Notes: generated from the letters alone by a model not told the origin. 64,000 bases of DNA from Verrucomicrobia bacterium LW23 (GCA_003054695.1 QAZA01000023.1:1-64000), one strand, 5' to 3'; counted from the first letter of the stretch, positions 1 to 9,726 are shown. Numbers and translations: made by a program.

Positions 1-3000
1 CTCTCCTTCGTCCTCATCGCAGCTTCCATGCTCTGGCTCAAGTGAATGTCGACAGCCTCTAGTCCAAAAATCAGACCTCCACCTTGCACTACTGCAGCCA
101 AAGTCATACCCGTTTCCAGGACAACCCTGGCGGTTTCGAGGGCATCGGCGCTTCTTGCGGCCCAGGCGCCGGTGTGCATGAGTGCTTCGGTGAATACGCC
201 GCCGGGCAGTTGCCCTCCGTAGACATTCTTGATGTATGCAATGTCGGCGACGTCTTGTGCATAGGTGCGTACGGGCACGGGCTGGCTTTCCAGCTTCTGG
301 ATGGAGTCTTGCACGACGTCGCCGGAGTTTCGGGGGCCTCTGGGCGGAGCGCGCGGCGGGGTCGGGTCCACGGGCGTTCTGGGAGCAGATTCGGTATTGC
401 GGACAATTCCGGGAGGCCTGGAGTCGAAAATGCTTCCGACGAGTGTGCTTTGGTAGATGGGATCGTCCCAGGTGGCGCCATCGTTGACGGCATAGATGGT
501 GCGGAAAGGGTCTCCTGTATCGCCTGCGTCCTCAATATCCTCCGCGCAGAGGCCGTGGGGGTCGACGAGGGTCCAGGGGTTGCAGACGACGTAGGTGTAG
601 AAGTTGGGGCCGTCGACGAAGCCGGCGGGGTCGGGGGTGATGAAGGAGCCGGTTTCCAGGTCTCGGTAGCGCATGCCTTCGTTGAGGAGGCCGGTGGGGT
701 CTTCGTCTTTGGTGTTGGCGCGCTGGCGGTCGGGGGTGGTGCCGGCTTCCAGAGGGCGGGTGCCGTAGGCTTCGTACTGAGCCTGGAAGAGGGGGCTGCC
801 GGCGCTGTCGGTGCGGGTGACGATGTCGCCGCGCAGGTTGCTGTGGGCGTAAGCGGGTGTGCCGGAGCGCAGGGTGTAGAGCAGGCTACCGATGCCTCCC
901 TCGCCGGGGCCGCGGATGGTTTCCACGGTGATGTTTCCGGCTTCGACTTCGTAGATGCTCAGGCCGCCGCTGAAGATGACCTGGGTGGTGGCTCCGCCGG
1001 CCAGGGATTCGTCGCGCAGGATGCGGCGGGTGCGGGAGTCGTAGGCGTAGGTGTAGGTGCTTGCAGCGCCGCCGCCGGTCGGTTGGCGGTGGAGCTGGAC
1101 GAGGCGGTTTTCCTTGTCGTAGCTATAGGAATCGGTGCCTGCGTCGGGCGCGCCGCTGACGGTACGGGTAGTGCGGTTACCGTGGAGGTCGTACCCGAGT
1201 TGCACCAGGCGGGAGCCATCGGTGTACTGGGTCAGCTGGTTAAGGTTATTGTAGGTGTATGTGGTTGCTGAAGGCGCCGGGCCGCCCGTTACCACCTTTG
1301 TCAGGCGGTTATTGTTGTTGTCGTAGGTGTAGGCGGTGGCGGAGTCTGCGGGCGCGGCGCCGGCGAGGTTCGCGTTTCCGTACGCGGTGGTCTCGACTTT
1401 GAGGCGGTTGTCCGCATCGTAGGTGTTGGTAATAGTGCGGTTGGGAAGGGACGCGGCTGTCGCGTAGGTTTCCGCAACCTGGGTCACGTTGCCTGCCGGA
1501 TCGTAGGTGTAGTCCTGCAGGCCGAGCAGAAAGTTGGAAGTGCTGCGAATTTCGCGGCTGGTCACGCGGTTGAGGGCGTTTACCGTGGCGGTTTCCGTAG
1601 AGCCGTTGGGCAGAGTTTTGACTACCAGGTTGCTGTTTAGGTCGTACTGGCGGGCAGTAGTGCGGCCACCTTCGGTGGAGGAGGTAAGGCGGTTAAGGGC
1701 GTCGTAGGTATGGGTGATGGTGCGGCCGCTGCCTCCGTACAGGGCTGCAAGCAGATTGCCGTTGAGGTCGTAACTGTAGTGATGGGTGACGCCGCCGGTG
1801 GTTTCCGTCTGGATCCGGTTGCGGAGGTTGTACGTGTAGGCCAGGTCTGTCGCCCCACCTTTTCCAGGCTCCGATACAACGAGGACGTTGCCGAGCGCAT
1901 CGTAGGTGAAGAATTTGCTGGAATTAATGTTATCGCCCGGGCTGCTGCTGCCTACGCCGACGTAACTGGTACTGATAACCCGCAAGTTGTTATCGTAAGT
2001 GAAGTAGGTGGTGTTTCCGTTTTTATCCGTGAAGGATGTCCTGGTAAGTGCTCCGTATGTGCTGGACTCGGTCCGACCAGCTACGTCAGTGGTAGTCAGA
2101 AGCCGGTTCAGGGCATCGTAGGTAAACTGGGTTGCGTTGCCGTTGCCGTCCGTAATACTCAGCTGGTTGTTCAGCGCATCGAAGGTGAACGATACGGTAA
2201 TTCCCTCCGCAGTTGTGGTGGTGGCTCGCCTTCCGAGGATGTCGTAGGTATTGGTGGTGACATTGCCGTTGGGGTCGGTCGCCGTCAGCACATTGTTCAT
2301 TACGTCGTAGGTTGTCGACGTGGTGACGCCAAGGGGAAGCGCCGTTGAGACGACCGGGTTGCCGGCATCATAGGTGGAGGTGGTGACGTTACCCTTGGGG
2401 TCTGTCGTCGTAAGCACAAGGCCGGTAACATCGTACGTCCAGCTCGTTACGGCCTGGACGCCGTTGACTGCGGGGCTTGTCTGCGATGTTCTGCGGTCGC
2501 GTACGTCGTACTGGAACGTCGTCACATTTCCCAGGGCGTCGGTAATTCCAGCGACATTGCCGACAGCATCGTAGGTAATGCTTTGCGTCGCGCCATCCGC
2601 GTACTGGGTGGAGGTAAGGCGTCCAAGCAGATCGTATGAGGTGGTAGTAACCTGGCCTTTGGCGTTGGTGACCTGAGCTACATTGCCAAAGCTGTCGTAA
2701 GTAAACTGGGTGACGTTCCCCTGCGCATCGGTGCCGGTCAACGGCCGGTTCATGGAGTCGTACGTGGACGATGTAATCAGGTTCCCGGGGCGGATTGTGG
2801 ACAGAAGATTGCCGGCTCCGTCATAAGTCCACTGCGTAACATTGCCCAGCGGATCGGTGCTGCTGATGCGGCGATTCTCGGAGTCGTAGGTGGAAGTCGT
2901 TACCCCGCCTTTGGCATTCACCACCTGGATGACATTATTGCGCGCGTCGTAGGTGCTCGTTGTCGTGGCCGCCTGTGGAGTGCCGTATGCCGTTGTTATG

Positions 3001-3971
3001 GAGAGGAGATTCCACATGTTGTCGTAGACATAAACGTCCTTTCTCCCGTTCGGATATGTCTTGGAGAGCGGAAAATCGAAATAGCTGTTGGTGTGATACT
3101 CCGAGGTCGTAACACGCCCGAGAGAGTCCGTTTCGCGAACCTTGCGGCGAAACTGATCGTACTCATACGTCCAGGTGTCGCCGCGTTCGTTGGTAAAACT
3201 CGTCAGGTTGCCGAAGTTGTCGTACCCGTTTTCCGTAAAATTGCCGTCGGCATGCGTTTTACGAACCACCTGGCCGCGGGCGTTGTAAGCGACATACGTC
3301 GTCCGGTTGAGCGGATCGGTGGTGGAAACAAGAAGATCCAACGCGTTGTACGCATACGTCCACGTTTGACCGAGCGGATTTGTCTTCGACAGGCACAGCC
3401 CACGAGAATCGTAGGTATGCGACTCTACGCCGCCATTTTTCATAGTCCTGGTAAGGATCTGGCCGAAGCCGTTGTAGGTAAACGCCTCAAAAGTGCCATC
3501 CGGGTAATCGATACGCGTCACGCGGTGGGAAGCGTCACGTGTGAAAGTGGTGACTCCGCCCAGCCTGTCCCGCACCGTCAGCGGAAGGTAGAGGGAATCG
3601 CGCGTGTACTCGACAAAAGTGCCATTCGGATTCGTGACTTTGAGGAAGTTGCCCAAATCCGTGCACTCACAATAGGTAACATACCCGCGAGTATCGGTAG
3701 CAGCCGCCACATAACCGCGCGGAGTAGTCCCGCCAAAGGAGGTATCGTAACCCTTGCCGTCCGTAGCCCGGGTAAAGCTGCTCTCACGTCCCAGCCGGTC
3801 AAAATGCTTTTCCACATTGCGCGGCCCCATAAAGAAAGACTCCGTGCCGCCCGTGGCGTACGTAAATGCGGGCCGATGCACGCTGTTGTTGACCAGCCCC
3901 ACCGTGCTCACCACCTCCTGCGTATCATAGCTGATCTGATGCTGGTGCGGGTACGCGCGGTGTGCAGTCCG
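1..3971 (-). CDS. RHS/YD-repeat protein, main body (partial, runs off left edge)
   Basis: This is the long open frame on the minus strand, with no stop from about 3971 to base 1. It translates into dozens of YD repeats of the type TYDxxGN, xxYDxLGR and FTYDSFGN. The core closes with a typical RHS end (RYRDLETGSFITPDPAGF, then NFYTYVVCNPW and VDPHGL, around 690-550), followed by a unique C-terminal region (550 to 1). In RHS/YD families the core forms a secreted shell and the variable tail is often a toxin; whether this tail is toxic is unknown. The upstream limit is an in-frame stop at 3972-3974, and the next upstream RHS sequence lies in another frame. The tail reads through the repeat motif at 45-62. 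The protein end is outside the window. Confidence 0.85.
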
Positions 3972-4525
3972 TCACGGGGATCGTAAGCCGCAACCACAAG
4001 CGGGCGGGTAGCGGGTTGAACTTGCGCGTAGTCGTACACCGCCTGCGTGCCATCATTGTACGCAACGCTGGAAAGTACCTTGTACGTAACCGAGGGGCTC
4101 ACGTTGCTGTCAACAAAATCGGTATAGTTGAACTGAACGAAACGGCCGTCACTGGCCGTAACCCGGCTGACCTGATTGTAATTGATGTACGAAATGCTAA
4201 GAAAACGCCCGGCCGGCTCCGTTACTTTGGTAACACGATTGCTGCTATCATAAGTAAGGGCATACACATTTCCCTGCGAATCAGCAAAGTCCACCATGCG
4301 GTAGTACGTAACTCCACTTGTATTCACAAGCGAAGTAAAGTGATAACGCCACCCGTTAGCCAACTGGAGATAAAACTCCCCGCCGTCCTGATACAGAATC
4401 TCCCCCACAGCCTGCTGCGGCCGCCACTCAGTGGGGCTGGTGCGGTAAAAGCGGATCGCCTTTCCACTGTTGTGATTGACGACAAGCTGATCCGCCAAAC
4501 CGTTCTTGCCCGCCTCAAAGGTCAT
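3908..4525 (-). pseudogene. RHS N-terminal segment, separated from the body by a frameshift
   Basis: This frame carries RHS-type sequence (LQLANGWRYHF, FADSQGNVYALTYDSSNRV, RFVQFNYTDF) and ends at a TGA at 3908, after AYDPRDGLHTAR. The homologous sequence continues in the other frame as AYPHQHQISYDTQEVV, so a frameshift lies at about 3955-3975. The sequence ACCGCGCGTACC fits an extra CG dinucleotide. Upstream of the ATG at 4525 the frame stays open to a stop at 4583-4585, reading RWFGAGHNWRHQYQWE, which is RHS-like, but with no start codon and no signal peptide. The gene is therefore also 5'-truncated. A sequencing error could explain the frameshift but not the missing 5' end. Confidence 0.7.
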
Positions 4526-4585
4526 TTCCCATTGGTATTGATGGCGCCAGTTATGGCCTGCCCCAAACCAGCGGGCACATGTTTA

Positions 4586-4841
4586 AAACTCAAACGTGAT
4601 CGTATTATGCTACTTGCAGAATTTGCTAATCGTCAATAATTTATAATTGTCAATATCCGTGATCGGGAATTGACACATGCCGACGAGCTTTCCCCTGATG
4701 CTTGTCACCTGAACAATCCCATTTAAGGTAGTCGAACCGCCAGATGTGGCTGTAAACTATCTCTCGCGTAAAATTTCGACACAAATGAGTTTGCTCCGAC
4801 GTCCTACTGATCAACGTCGTGGGCGAAGCTGCCCTATGATC
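4586..4841. other. Gene-free AT-rich spacer upstream of the RHS gene
   Basis: This stretch has lower GC than its neighbours and no convincing ORF. Read on the minus strand it contains two close copies of ATTGACxATTA (about 4630-4655), which could be promoter or operator half-sites, but no well-spaced -35/-10 pair was found. Confidence 0.4.
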
Positions 4842-5033
4842 TCATCCTGACCACCGCAGGCCAGGCGCGAAGTCGTTCAAGCGAGGGATGCTATCGCGAC
4901 GCTGACTTTTGCACACCTCAACCCTGGAATACCAGCAAACAGGGCCGATGCTCAGCACATATAGCACAAGCGCCACAATCAGCCCGCCGGCGATGATTCC
5001 ACCCGTGTAAGCTTGGGGAAAGCGCGATCTCAT
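4842..5033 (-). CDS. Small membrane protein, third and shortest of a tandem paralogous triplet
   Basis: This predicted 63-residue protein starts MRSRFPQAYTGG and has one transmembrane helix (about 11-31) ending in the motif LYVLSIGPV, which it shares with the two genes upstream. After the helix the sequence (CWYSRVEVCKSQRRDS) no longer resembles its paralogs, so it looks truncated or decayed. The start at 5033 was chosen because the paralogs also begin MRS followed by a Gly-rich stretch. The function is unknown. It would be a short inner-membrane protein with a small non-cytoplasmic or cytoplasmic tail. Confidence 0.55.
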   Translation of the reverse strand: MRSRFPQAYTGGIIAGGLIVALVLYVLSIGPVCWYSRVEVCKSQRRDSIPRLNDFAPGLRWSG

Positions 5034-5076
5034 AGTGCCCGTTTCCAAATTCCATCTCAGTGCCCGCATCTTCCCT

Positions 5077-5433
5077 TCACTTCTCGTCCGCTTCGTGGGC
5101 GTCCACGCCCCACAGGTGCAGGTAACCGAAGAGCAGGTGGCGCGCGGCCTCGTTGCGCTCGCAGACGAACAACAGGGGCGCGTACTCAAACTTGAGCGCA
5201 AAGCTGTCCTCCTCCATGCGGCCGCGGCCCGTAAACTCCTCATGCGCAAAGGAGATCCGCGCGCTGCGAATGCCGTGGAAGGCAAAGACGGACTTCACTC
5301 CCAGGGCCATGCTCATAGGCCCGATGCTGAGCACATAAAACGCAAGCACCGCCATCAACCCGGCGACGGAGCAGCCGGCGATAGCGGCGAAGCCCTTCAC
5401 ACCTGCGCCAGGTCCGGATGAGCTTGAGCGCAT
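5077..5433 (-). CDS. Small membrane protein, second of a tandem paralogous triplet
   Basis: The 118-residue protein starts MRSSSSGPGAGVKG. One hydrophobic helix (about 13-33) ends with FYVLSIGPM, matching the family motif (L/F)YVLSIGP. A soluble domain of about 80 residues follows (SFALKFEYAPLLFVCE, LLFGYLHLWGVDAHEADEK). The tail of the gene upstream has a comparable layout (YSPVMFVYRRW). The start at 5433 gives the same MRS opening as the paralogs; an ATG lies one codon earlier. The product is probably a single-pass membrane protein of unknown role. Confidence 0.65.
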   Translation of the reverse strand: MRSSSSGPGAGVKGFAAIAGCSVAGLMAVLAFYVLSIGPMSMALGVKSVFAFHGIRSARISFAHEEFTGRGRMEEDSFALKFEYAPLLFVCERNEAARHLLFGYLHLWGVDAHEADEK

Positions 5434-5483
5434 CATAAAAACCGATTCAACTCGTCGTGGCATCATTTTGTCAACGCCAAGTA

Positions 5484-5852
5484 TTACGGAGGCGTTACAG
5501 CCGGAGGCGCGCCTCCGGTGGCGCGCGGCGCAGGAGGAATCGCGTACACGTTCATCACAGCGACACCGCAGACGCGCAGCCACGCATCAAGCGCCGCCTT
5601 GCCCGGTGGCCATCTCCGGTACACAAACATCACCGGACTGTAAATCATGTCAATCGTCCCGTGCTCGCGCGGTACCGGGGCGCCATACAAGGTCAGCAGC
5701 CGCCATTGAGGATCATGGTAGCGCTCAAACCAAAAGTAGACGCCGTTAAGATTGCACACCGGACCAATGCTCAGCACGTAAAGCACCGCCGCAACAACCA
5801 GCCCCACAGCCACATATCCGCCCGGTCGGGCCGGGGAAGTGTGCGATCTCAT
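5484..5852 (-). CDS. Small membrane protein, first of a tandem paralogous triplet
   Basis: The 122-residue protein starts MRSHTSPARPGGYVAVG, with one transmembrane helix (about 12-32) ending LYVLSIGPV. A soluble part follows with WFERYHDPQWRLL and TIDMIYSPVMFVYRRWPPG, and a Pro/Ala-rich end. It is the most complete member of the triplet and the first in the transcription order. It lies 50 bp from the next copy. The family is not one I can name; similar short proteins with this LSIGP motif are plausible in this phylum, but that is an inference. Confidence 0.68.
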   Translation of the reverse strand: MRSHTSPARPGGYVAVGLVVAAVLYVLSIGPVCNLNGVYFWFERYHDPQWRLLTLYGAPVPREHGTIDMIYSPVMFVYRRWPPGKAALDAWLRVCGVAVMNVYAIPPAPRATGGAPPAVTPP

Positions 5853-5915
5853 GGTGTTGGCGAGATAAAATCGGAATGCAGTGTGGAGGCATAGGAGCCC
5901 TCATTTCGGCGGCCA

Positions 5916-5960
5916 TGTCAGCCAATTACTAATTTAGTGCAAATTAGTAGTTGGTTGACA
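5916..5960. promoter_or_regulatory. 20-bp imperfect inverted repeat upstream of the Fic gene
   Basis: Arms 5916-5935 and 5941-5960 match at 18 of 20 positions around a 5-base spacer (core CCAATTACTAATTT and AAATTAGTAGTTGG). The site is AT-rich, unlike its surroundings, and lies 42 bp before the ATG at 6002. This is the geometry of a dimeric repressor operator. The Fic protein has a C-terminal winged-helix-like region, so autoregulation is a reasonable guess. A divergent control of the small membrane proteins is also possible. Confidence 0.55.
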
Positions 5961-6001
5961 TATGGCCACCCGCCCGTACGCTTTGCGAAAGATACCAGGC
6001 C

Positions 6002-7390
6002 ATGAAGATTCCGCCTACTCCTCCAACCATCGAAGAGATTGAGTCCAACCTTGCGCCAGAGCGTTTCTTCAAGCTCATCGTCAGTTCGCGACAAGCCGAA
6101 TATGCGGAAAAGCCCATGCAGTATATGTCCTGGGATGTATTGCGGCGCAAAATCCCGCCGGAGGGTCTTACCGCGAATGAATGGTGGCTCCTTCACAAAT
6201 TCCCCCGGAGGATAAAGTACGAAAAACTACCACTTTCGGACAAGAATGGAAATCCTTTCCGATATTTTATGGTACCGTGGTTCCTGGAAGCCGTGCATAA
6301 GATCGATCTAAAGGCCGGAGGCAACATAAGTTCCCCCGAACTAGCTGTAAGCAGGCAATCCAGGGACCAGTACATCATCACTTCCCTCGTCGAGGAAGCC
6401 ATCACATCAAGCCAGCTTGAAGGCGCAGCAACGACCAGGGAGGTTGCCCGCGATATGCTGCAGTCGGGTCGAAAGCCGAGAGACATCAGCGAGAAAATGA
6501 TCCTCAACAATTTTCTCACCATGCAGGAGATTGTGAAGATAAAGGATAAAGAGCTGACCCCCGAGCTTGTGTTCCATATCCATCGTCTCGTCACTCGTGA
6601 CACCATGGACGACCCATCGGCATCGGGGAGACTGAGGTTGCCAGCCGAACGGCGTGCAGTGATGGATATGGACGGAACGATTTTTCACGAACCACCCGCA
6701 GCGGAGGACCTTGCGGAACGGCTGAAAGCCATGTGCGAGTTTGCAAATGCCAGGACTCCACAATCCTTCATCCACCCGCTCATCCGCGCCATTATACTCC
6801 ACTTCTGGCTCGCCTACGATCATCCGTTTGTTGATGGCAATGGGCGCACCGCCCGCGCCTTGTTTTACTGGTCCATGCTGAGGAGCGAGTACTGGCTCTT
6901 CGAGTACATCTCTATCTCCCAGGTTTTAAACAAAGCCCCGGCAAAGTATGCCATCTCTTTCCTCCATACGGAAACAGACGACAACGATCTTAACCACTTT
7001 ATTGCTGCTCAGCTTTTGGTAATGGACCGGGCGCTGGAAGAACTTCACAAATATGTTGCACGGAAATCGTCTGAAATACAGCTAATCCAGAGTAAGTTCC
7101 TTGCGCTCAATCTCTTTAACCACCGGCAGGAAGCGGTGTTGCAGTCCGCGCTCAAAAATCCTGGCAGCCGATTCACTATCGAGGCGCATAAGATATCCTA
7201 TCGAGTCTCCTATCAAACCGCCCGCACGGATCTCCTGACGCTGGCCGACAAGGGCCTTCTCAGAAAGCTGAAGCGCGACAAGGAGTTTGTTTTTGTGGCA
7301 CCCAAAAATCTTGACGATCGCCTGATGACCCTCTCTCAAGCCCTCGAGCAGGAGCAGGACGAGGAAAGAAGCCAGGAAAGCGGGGGCTGA
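6002..7390 (+). CDS. Fic family protein (Fido AMPylase) with N-terminal inhibitory motif
   Basis: Numbering from the ATG at 6002 (462 aa). Fic enzymes transfer AMP from ATP to hydroxyl side chains of target proteins. The catalytic loop HPFVDGNGR is at 274-282 and complete, with the active His274 and the phosphate-binding Gly-Asn-Gly-Arg. An inhibitory helix motif SSQLEG (136-141) fits the (S/T)xxxE(G/N) consensus, so the enzyme belongs to the group with its own N-terminal inhibitor and needs no separate antitoxin. The C-terminal 100 residues look like a winged helix (YRVSYQTARTDLLTLADKGLL). A TTG at 5951 would add 17 residues but lies inside the palindrome, so the ATG is preferred. Base composition is lower in GC than the flanks, suggesting acquisition. 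Confidence 0.88.
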   Translation: MKIPPTPPTIEEIESNLAPERFFKLIVSSRQAEYAEKPMQYMSWDVLRRKIPPEGLTANEWWLLHKFPRRIKYEKLPLSDKNGNPFRYFMVPWFLEAVHKIDLKAGGNISSPELAVSRQSRDQYIITSLVEEAITSSQLEGAATTREVARDMLQSGRKPRDISEKMILNNFLTMQEIVKIKDKELTPELVFHIHRLVTRDTMDDPSASGRLRLPAERRAVMDMDGTIFHEPPAAEDLAERLKAMCEFANARTPQSFIHPLIRAIILHFWLAYDHPFVDGNGRTARALFYWSMLRSEYWLFEYISISQVLNKAPAKYAISFLHTETDDNDLNHFIAAQLLVMDRALEELHKYVARKSSEIQLIQSKFLALNLFNHRQEAVLQSALKNPGSRFTIEAHKISYRVSYQTARTDLLTLADKGLLRKLKRDKEFVFVAPKNLDDRLMTLSQALEQEQDEERSQESGG

Positions 7391-7883
7391 GCATCACCAT
7401 TCTCCCCCTGCCACAAATCTCCCCAAAATTCACGCTTGCCTTTTTACACGGGCTTGCTAGCGTCGAAACTTCCGTTGCATGTTCTGTTGAGGCATTGACA
7501 CTCCTACCGGACTTAACAGTACTGGCGTGCGCGGACGGTATAGTATACATTCTATATAAAGCAACGCCGGCCAGGGCCGGCACACCGACGATTAACCCCA
7601 TTCCATAGAATATGGAAGCCTGCCCATAAGCGGCGGGGCTGGACAGCCAGCGGTGACCGACAAGTGTCTGCGGAAATGGAAATGCTGCATGCTTCGCGAG
7701 TGCGCGGGCCCGACGTTCAGGGCCGGCCGCACCGCGCTACCGCACGACCTCTGGGGCTCGCCCCTCGGGCTGTATGGCATGGCCGCTTTCGATTTTTCCG
7801 CCGACGCATTGCGGCGCCCCGCACGGCATACCTTCAGCTCCCCTCCGCTCCCGGCGCAGGTCCTAGACCCGGCAACGAGCACC
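7391..7883. other. Spacer and leader region upstream of rpsB
   Basis: No gene is supported here; the open frame into rpsB from 7653 lacks S2 homology before 7884. An AT-rich stretch (GTATAGTATACATTCTATAT, 7539-7558) could hold the rpsB promoter. It is followed by a perfect 7-bp palindrome GCCGGCC-AG-GGCCGGC (7566-7581) and a GC-rich 300-base leader. A structured leader for autoregulation by S2 is possible, but I recognise no known S2-binding motif. Confidence 0.35.
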
Positions 7884-8699
7884 ATGACACGCGTAGACGT
7901 TAAAGAACTGTTGGAAGCAGGCGTACACTTTGGCCACCGCACGCAGCGCTGGAACCCGAAGATGAAGCCTTATATCTTTGAAGCCCGTAACGGCATCTAT
8001 GTCATTGACCTGGAACAGACTGCGAAGCAGCTGGCCGCAGCTCAGGACTACCTGCGCTCCATCGCCGCCAATGGCGGTCGCGTGCTGTTTGTCGGGTGCA
8101 AAAAGCAGAGCCAGGAGGCCATCCGCGAGCTCGCCCCCCTCTCCAACTCGTTCTACGTGACCGAGCGCTGGCTGGGCGGCACCCTCACCAACCTCGCCAC
8201 CATCCGCAAAAGCGTGGCCCGCATGAAGCTCATCGACGACATGGAGGCCAAGGGCAAGTTCGACAAGCTGCCCAAGCACGAAGTCTCCGCCCTGCGCCGT
8301 GAGAACGTGAAGCTGCACAAGAACCTGGACGGCGTGCGCGATATGGATCGCAACCCCGGCGCCATCATCATCGTGGACGTGCCGCGCGAACACATTGCCG
8401 TGGCCGAAGCGCGCCGCCTGCGCATCCCCACCCTGGCCATCGTCGACACCAACGCGGACCCCGATCTGGTGGACTACCCCGTGGCCGGCAATGACGACGC
8501 CATCCGCTCCATCCGCATCCTGCTGGAGGCGATGAACAACGCCATCATCGAAGGCAACCAGAACCGTGGCCGTGGTGGCGACAAGCCGGCCGCTGCCGCC
8601 GCCTCCGGCGCCGACAAGCCCGCTCCCGCCCCGGCCCCGGCTGCCCCCGCCCCCGCGACGTCCGCCGCCCTGGAAGACCTGACTGGCGTCTCCGCCTGA
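7884..8699 (+). CDS. rpsB: 30S ribosomal protein S2
   Basis: The 271-residue protein has the full S2 fold: VKELLEAGVHFGHRTQRWNP at the N-terminus, YVIDLEQT, LFVGCKKQ, TERWLGGTLTN, then ALRRENVKLHKNLDG and the closing DTNADPDLVDYPVAGNDDA. S2 is needed for 30S assembly and for binding S1. The start at 7884 gives the usual N-terminus; the open frame extends upstream without homology. From about residue 228 there is an extra tail rich in Ala, Pro and Lys, longer than in E. coli S2. It is followed by tsf, the classic rpsB-tsf order. No Shine-Dalgarno sequence precedes the ATG. Confidence 0.97.
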   Translation: MTRVDVKELLEAGVHFGHRTQRWNPKMKPYIFEARNGIYVIDLEQTAKQLAAAQDYLRSIAANGGRVLFVGCKKQSQEAIRELAPLSNSFYVTERWLGGTLTNLATIRKSVARMKLIDDMEAKGKFDKLPKHEVSALRRENVKLHKNLDGVRDMDRNPGAIIIVDVPREHIAVAEARRLRIPTLAIVDTNADPDLVDYPVAGNDDAIRSIRILLEAMNNAIIEGNQNRGRGGDKPAAAAASGADKPAPAPAPAAPAPATSAALEDLTGVSA

Positions 8700-8703
8700 A
8701 GCG

Positions 8704-8753
8704 CCAGCGCGGGGCGCTGGACCCCTGTAGCTGACGGCCCTGTGGGGGCCGTC
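8704..8753 (+). terminator. Two hairpins between rpsB and tsf (attenuator-like)
   Basis: Stem 1 is CCAGCGC/GCGCTGG (8704-8710 and 8714-8720, 3-base loop). Stem 2 is GACGGCCC/GGGCCGTC (8733-8740 and 8746-8753, 5-base loop). Both are perfect, but no T-run follows. They may act as a partial terminator or processing site that lowers tsf expression relative to rpsB. The rest of the spacer to 9096 shows nothing recognisable. Confidence 0.45.
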
Positions 8754-9096
8754 GCTGCGGAGGGTTGAGCGCTTCGACTGCTGTTGCCTTCGCAGCACTA
8801 TTCAATCCGATGCGGCCGGTGGGCCGGTGGCTTGCTGAGTCTCTTGGCAATCCTCCGGTACGCTCAGGCCGTTTCGGTGTGCTCTGCAACAAAGATGTTA
8901 CAGGGAGGCGCTGGCCCAGCTCACACGCCCCATGCTAATGTGCCGATTGATTGCCGGGTATACACTTGCATTCGCTGGCACTTTCCCGCCTTCCCTTCCG
9001 TCAAATCCCCCCTAACACTTTCGTACCCAACCCTTTCTCCTCTGCGGCCACCCTCTTTCGGCCGGCCGCGGCGCGGAAAACCAACACTACACGACT

Positions 9097-9726
9097 ATGT
9101 CGACCACTACCGCCGTCTCCCCCGAACTCGTGAAACAGCTGCGCGATAAAACCAGCGCAGGCATGATGGACTGCAAAAAAGCCCTCGTCGAAGCCAAGGG
9201 CGACCTCGAAGCCGCGGAAGTTATCCTGCGCAAAAAGGGCATGTCCGCCGGCACCAAAAAGGCGGGCCGCGAAGCCAAGGAAGGCGTCATCGGGTCCTAC
9301 ATCCACTTTGACCGCGTGGGCGTGCTGGTGGAGATCAACTGCGAGACCGACTTCGTCGCCCGCAACGAGTCTTTCCGCGCCTTCGTCAAGGACGTCACCC
9401 TGCAGATCGCCGCCGCCTCCCCCAGCTACGTCTCCCGCGACGAAGTACCCGCCTCCTTCCTGGCCACCGAGCGCGAAATCGCCGCCGAACAGGTAAAAGG
9501 CAAACCCGCCAACATCATCGACAAGATCGTGACCGGCAAGCTGGAGAAGGTGTACGCCGAAAAGTGCCTCCTCGACCAGGCCTTCGTCAAAGACGACAAG
9601 CAGACCATCAAAGACCTGCTTAACAGCAAGATTGCCGAGCTGGGCGAGAATATCATCATCCGCCGCTTCGTCCGCTACTCCCTAGGCGAGACGCAGGCCG
9701 CTCCCGCCGCCCCCGCGGCCGAGTAA
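9097..9726 (+). CDS. tsf: Elongation factor Ts (short form)
   Basis: EF-Ts is the guanine nucleotide exchange factor of EF-Tu. The 209-residue protein has the N-terminal UBA-like domain (LVKQLRDKTSAGMMDCKKAL, about 10-29; LRKKGMSAG) and one core module (NCETDFVARNESF, KIVTGKLEKVYAEKCLLDQ). It lacks the duplicated core and coiled-coil part of the E. coli protein (283 aa) and so is the short type also seen in Thermus. The tail (about 198-209) is Ala/Pro-rich, like that of the S2 gene before it. No Shine-Dalgarno sequence is visible. Confidence 0.96.
   Translation: MSTTTAVSPELVKQLRDKTSAGMMDCKKALVEAKGDLEAAEVILRKKGMSAGTKKAGREAKEGVIGSYIHFDRVGVLVEINCETDFVARNESFRAFVKDVTLQIAAASPSYVSRDEVPASFLATEREIAAEQVKGKPANIIDKIVTGKLEKVYAEKCLLDQAFVKDDKQTIKDLLNSKIAELGENIIIRRFVRYSLGETQAAPAAPAAE

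Noticed and set aside
84-1271. 395-codon plus-strand open frame opposite the RHS gene
   Set aside because: It is Gly/Val/Ala-rich with no family features and is an antisense shadow of the YD repeats.
3908-3975. Programmed ribosomal frameshift in the RHS gene
   Set aside because: No slippery heptamer is present, and the 5' end is also missing, so decay or a sequence error is more likely.
1-4525. YD repeats as a CRISPR or satellite array
   Set aside because: The repeats are in frame, variable in length and protein-coding, with no constant spacers.
5951-6001. TTG start adding 17 residues to Fic
   Set aside because: It lies within the right arm of the palindrome, and the extra residues have no Fic homology.
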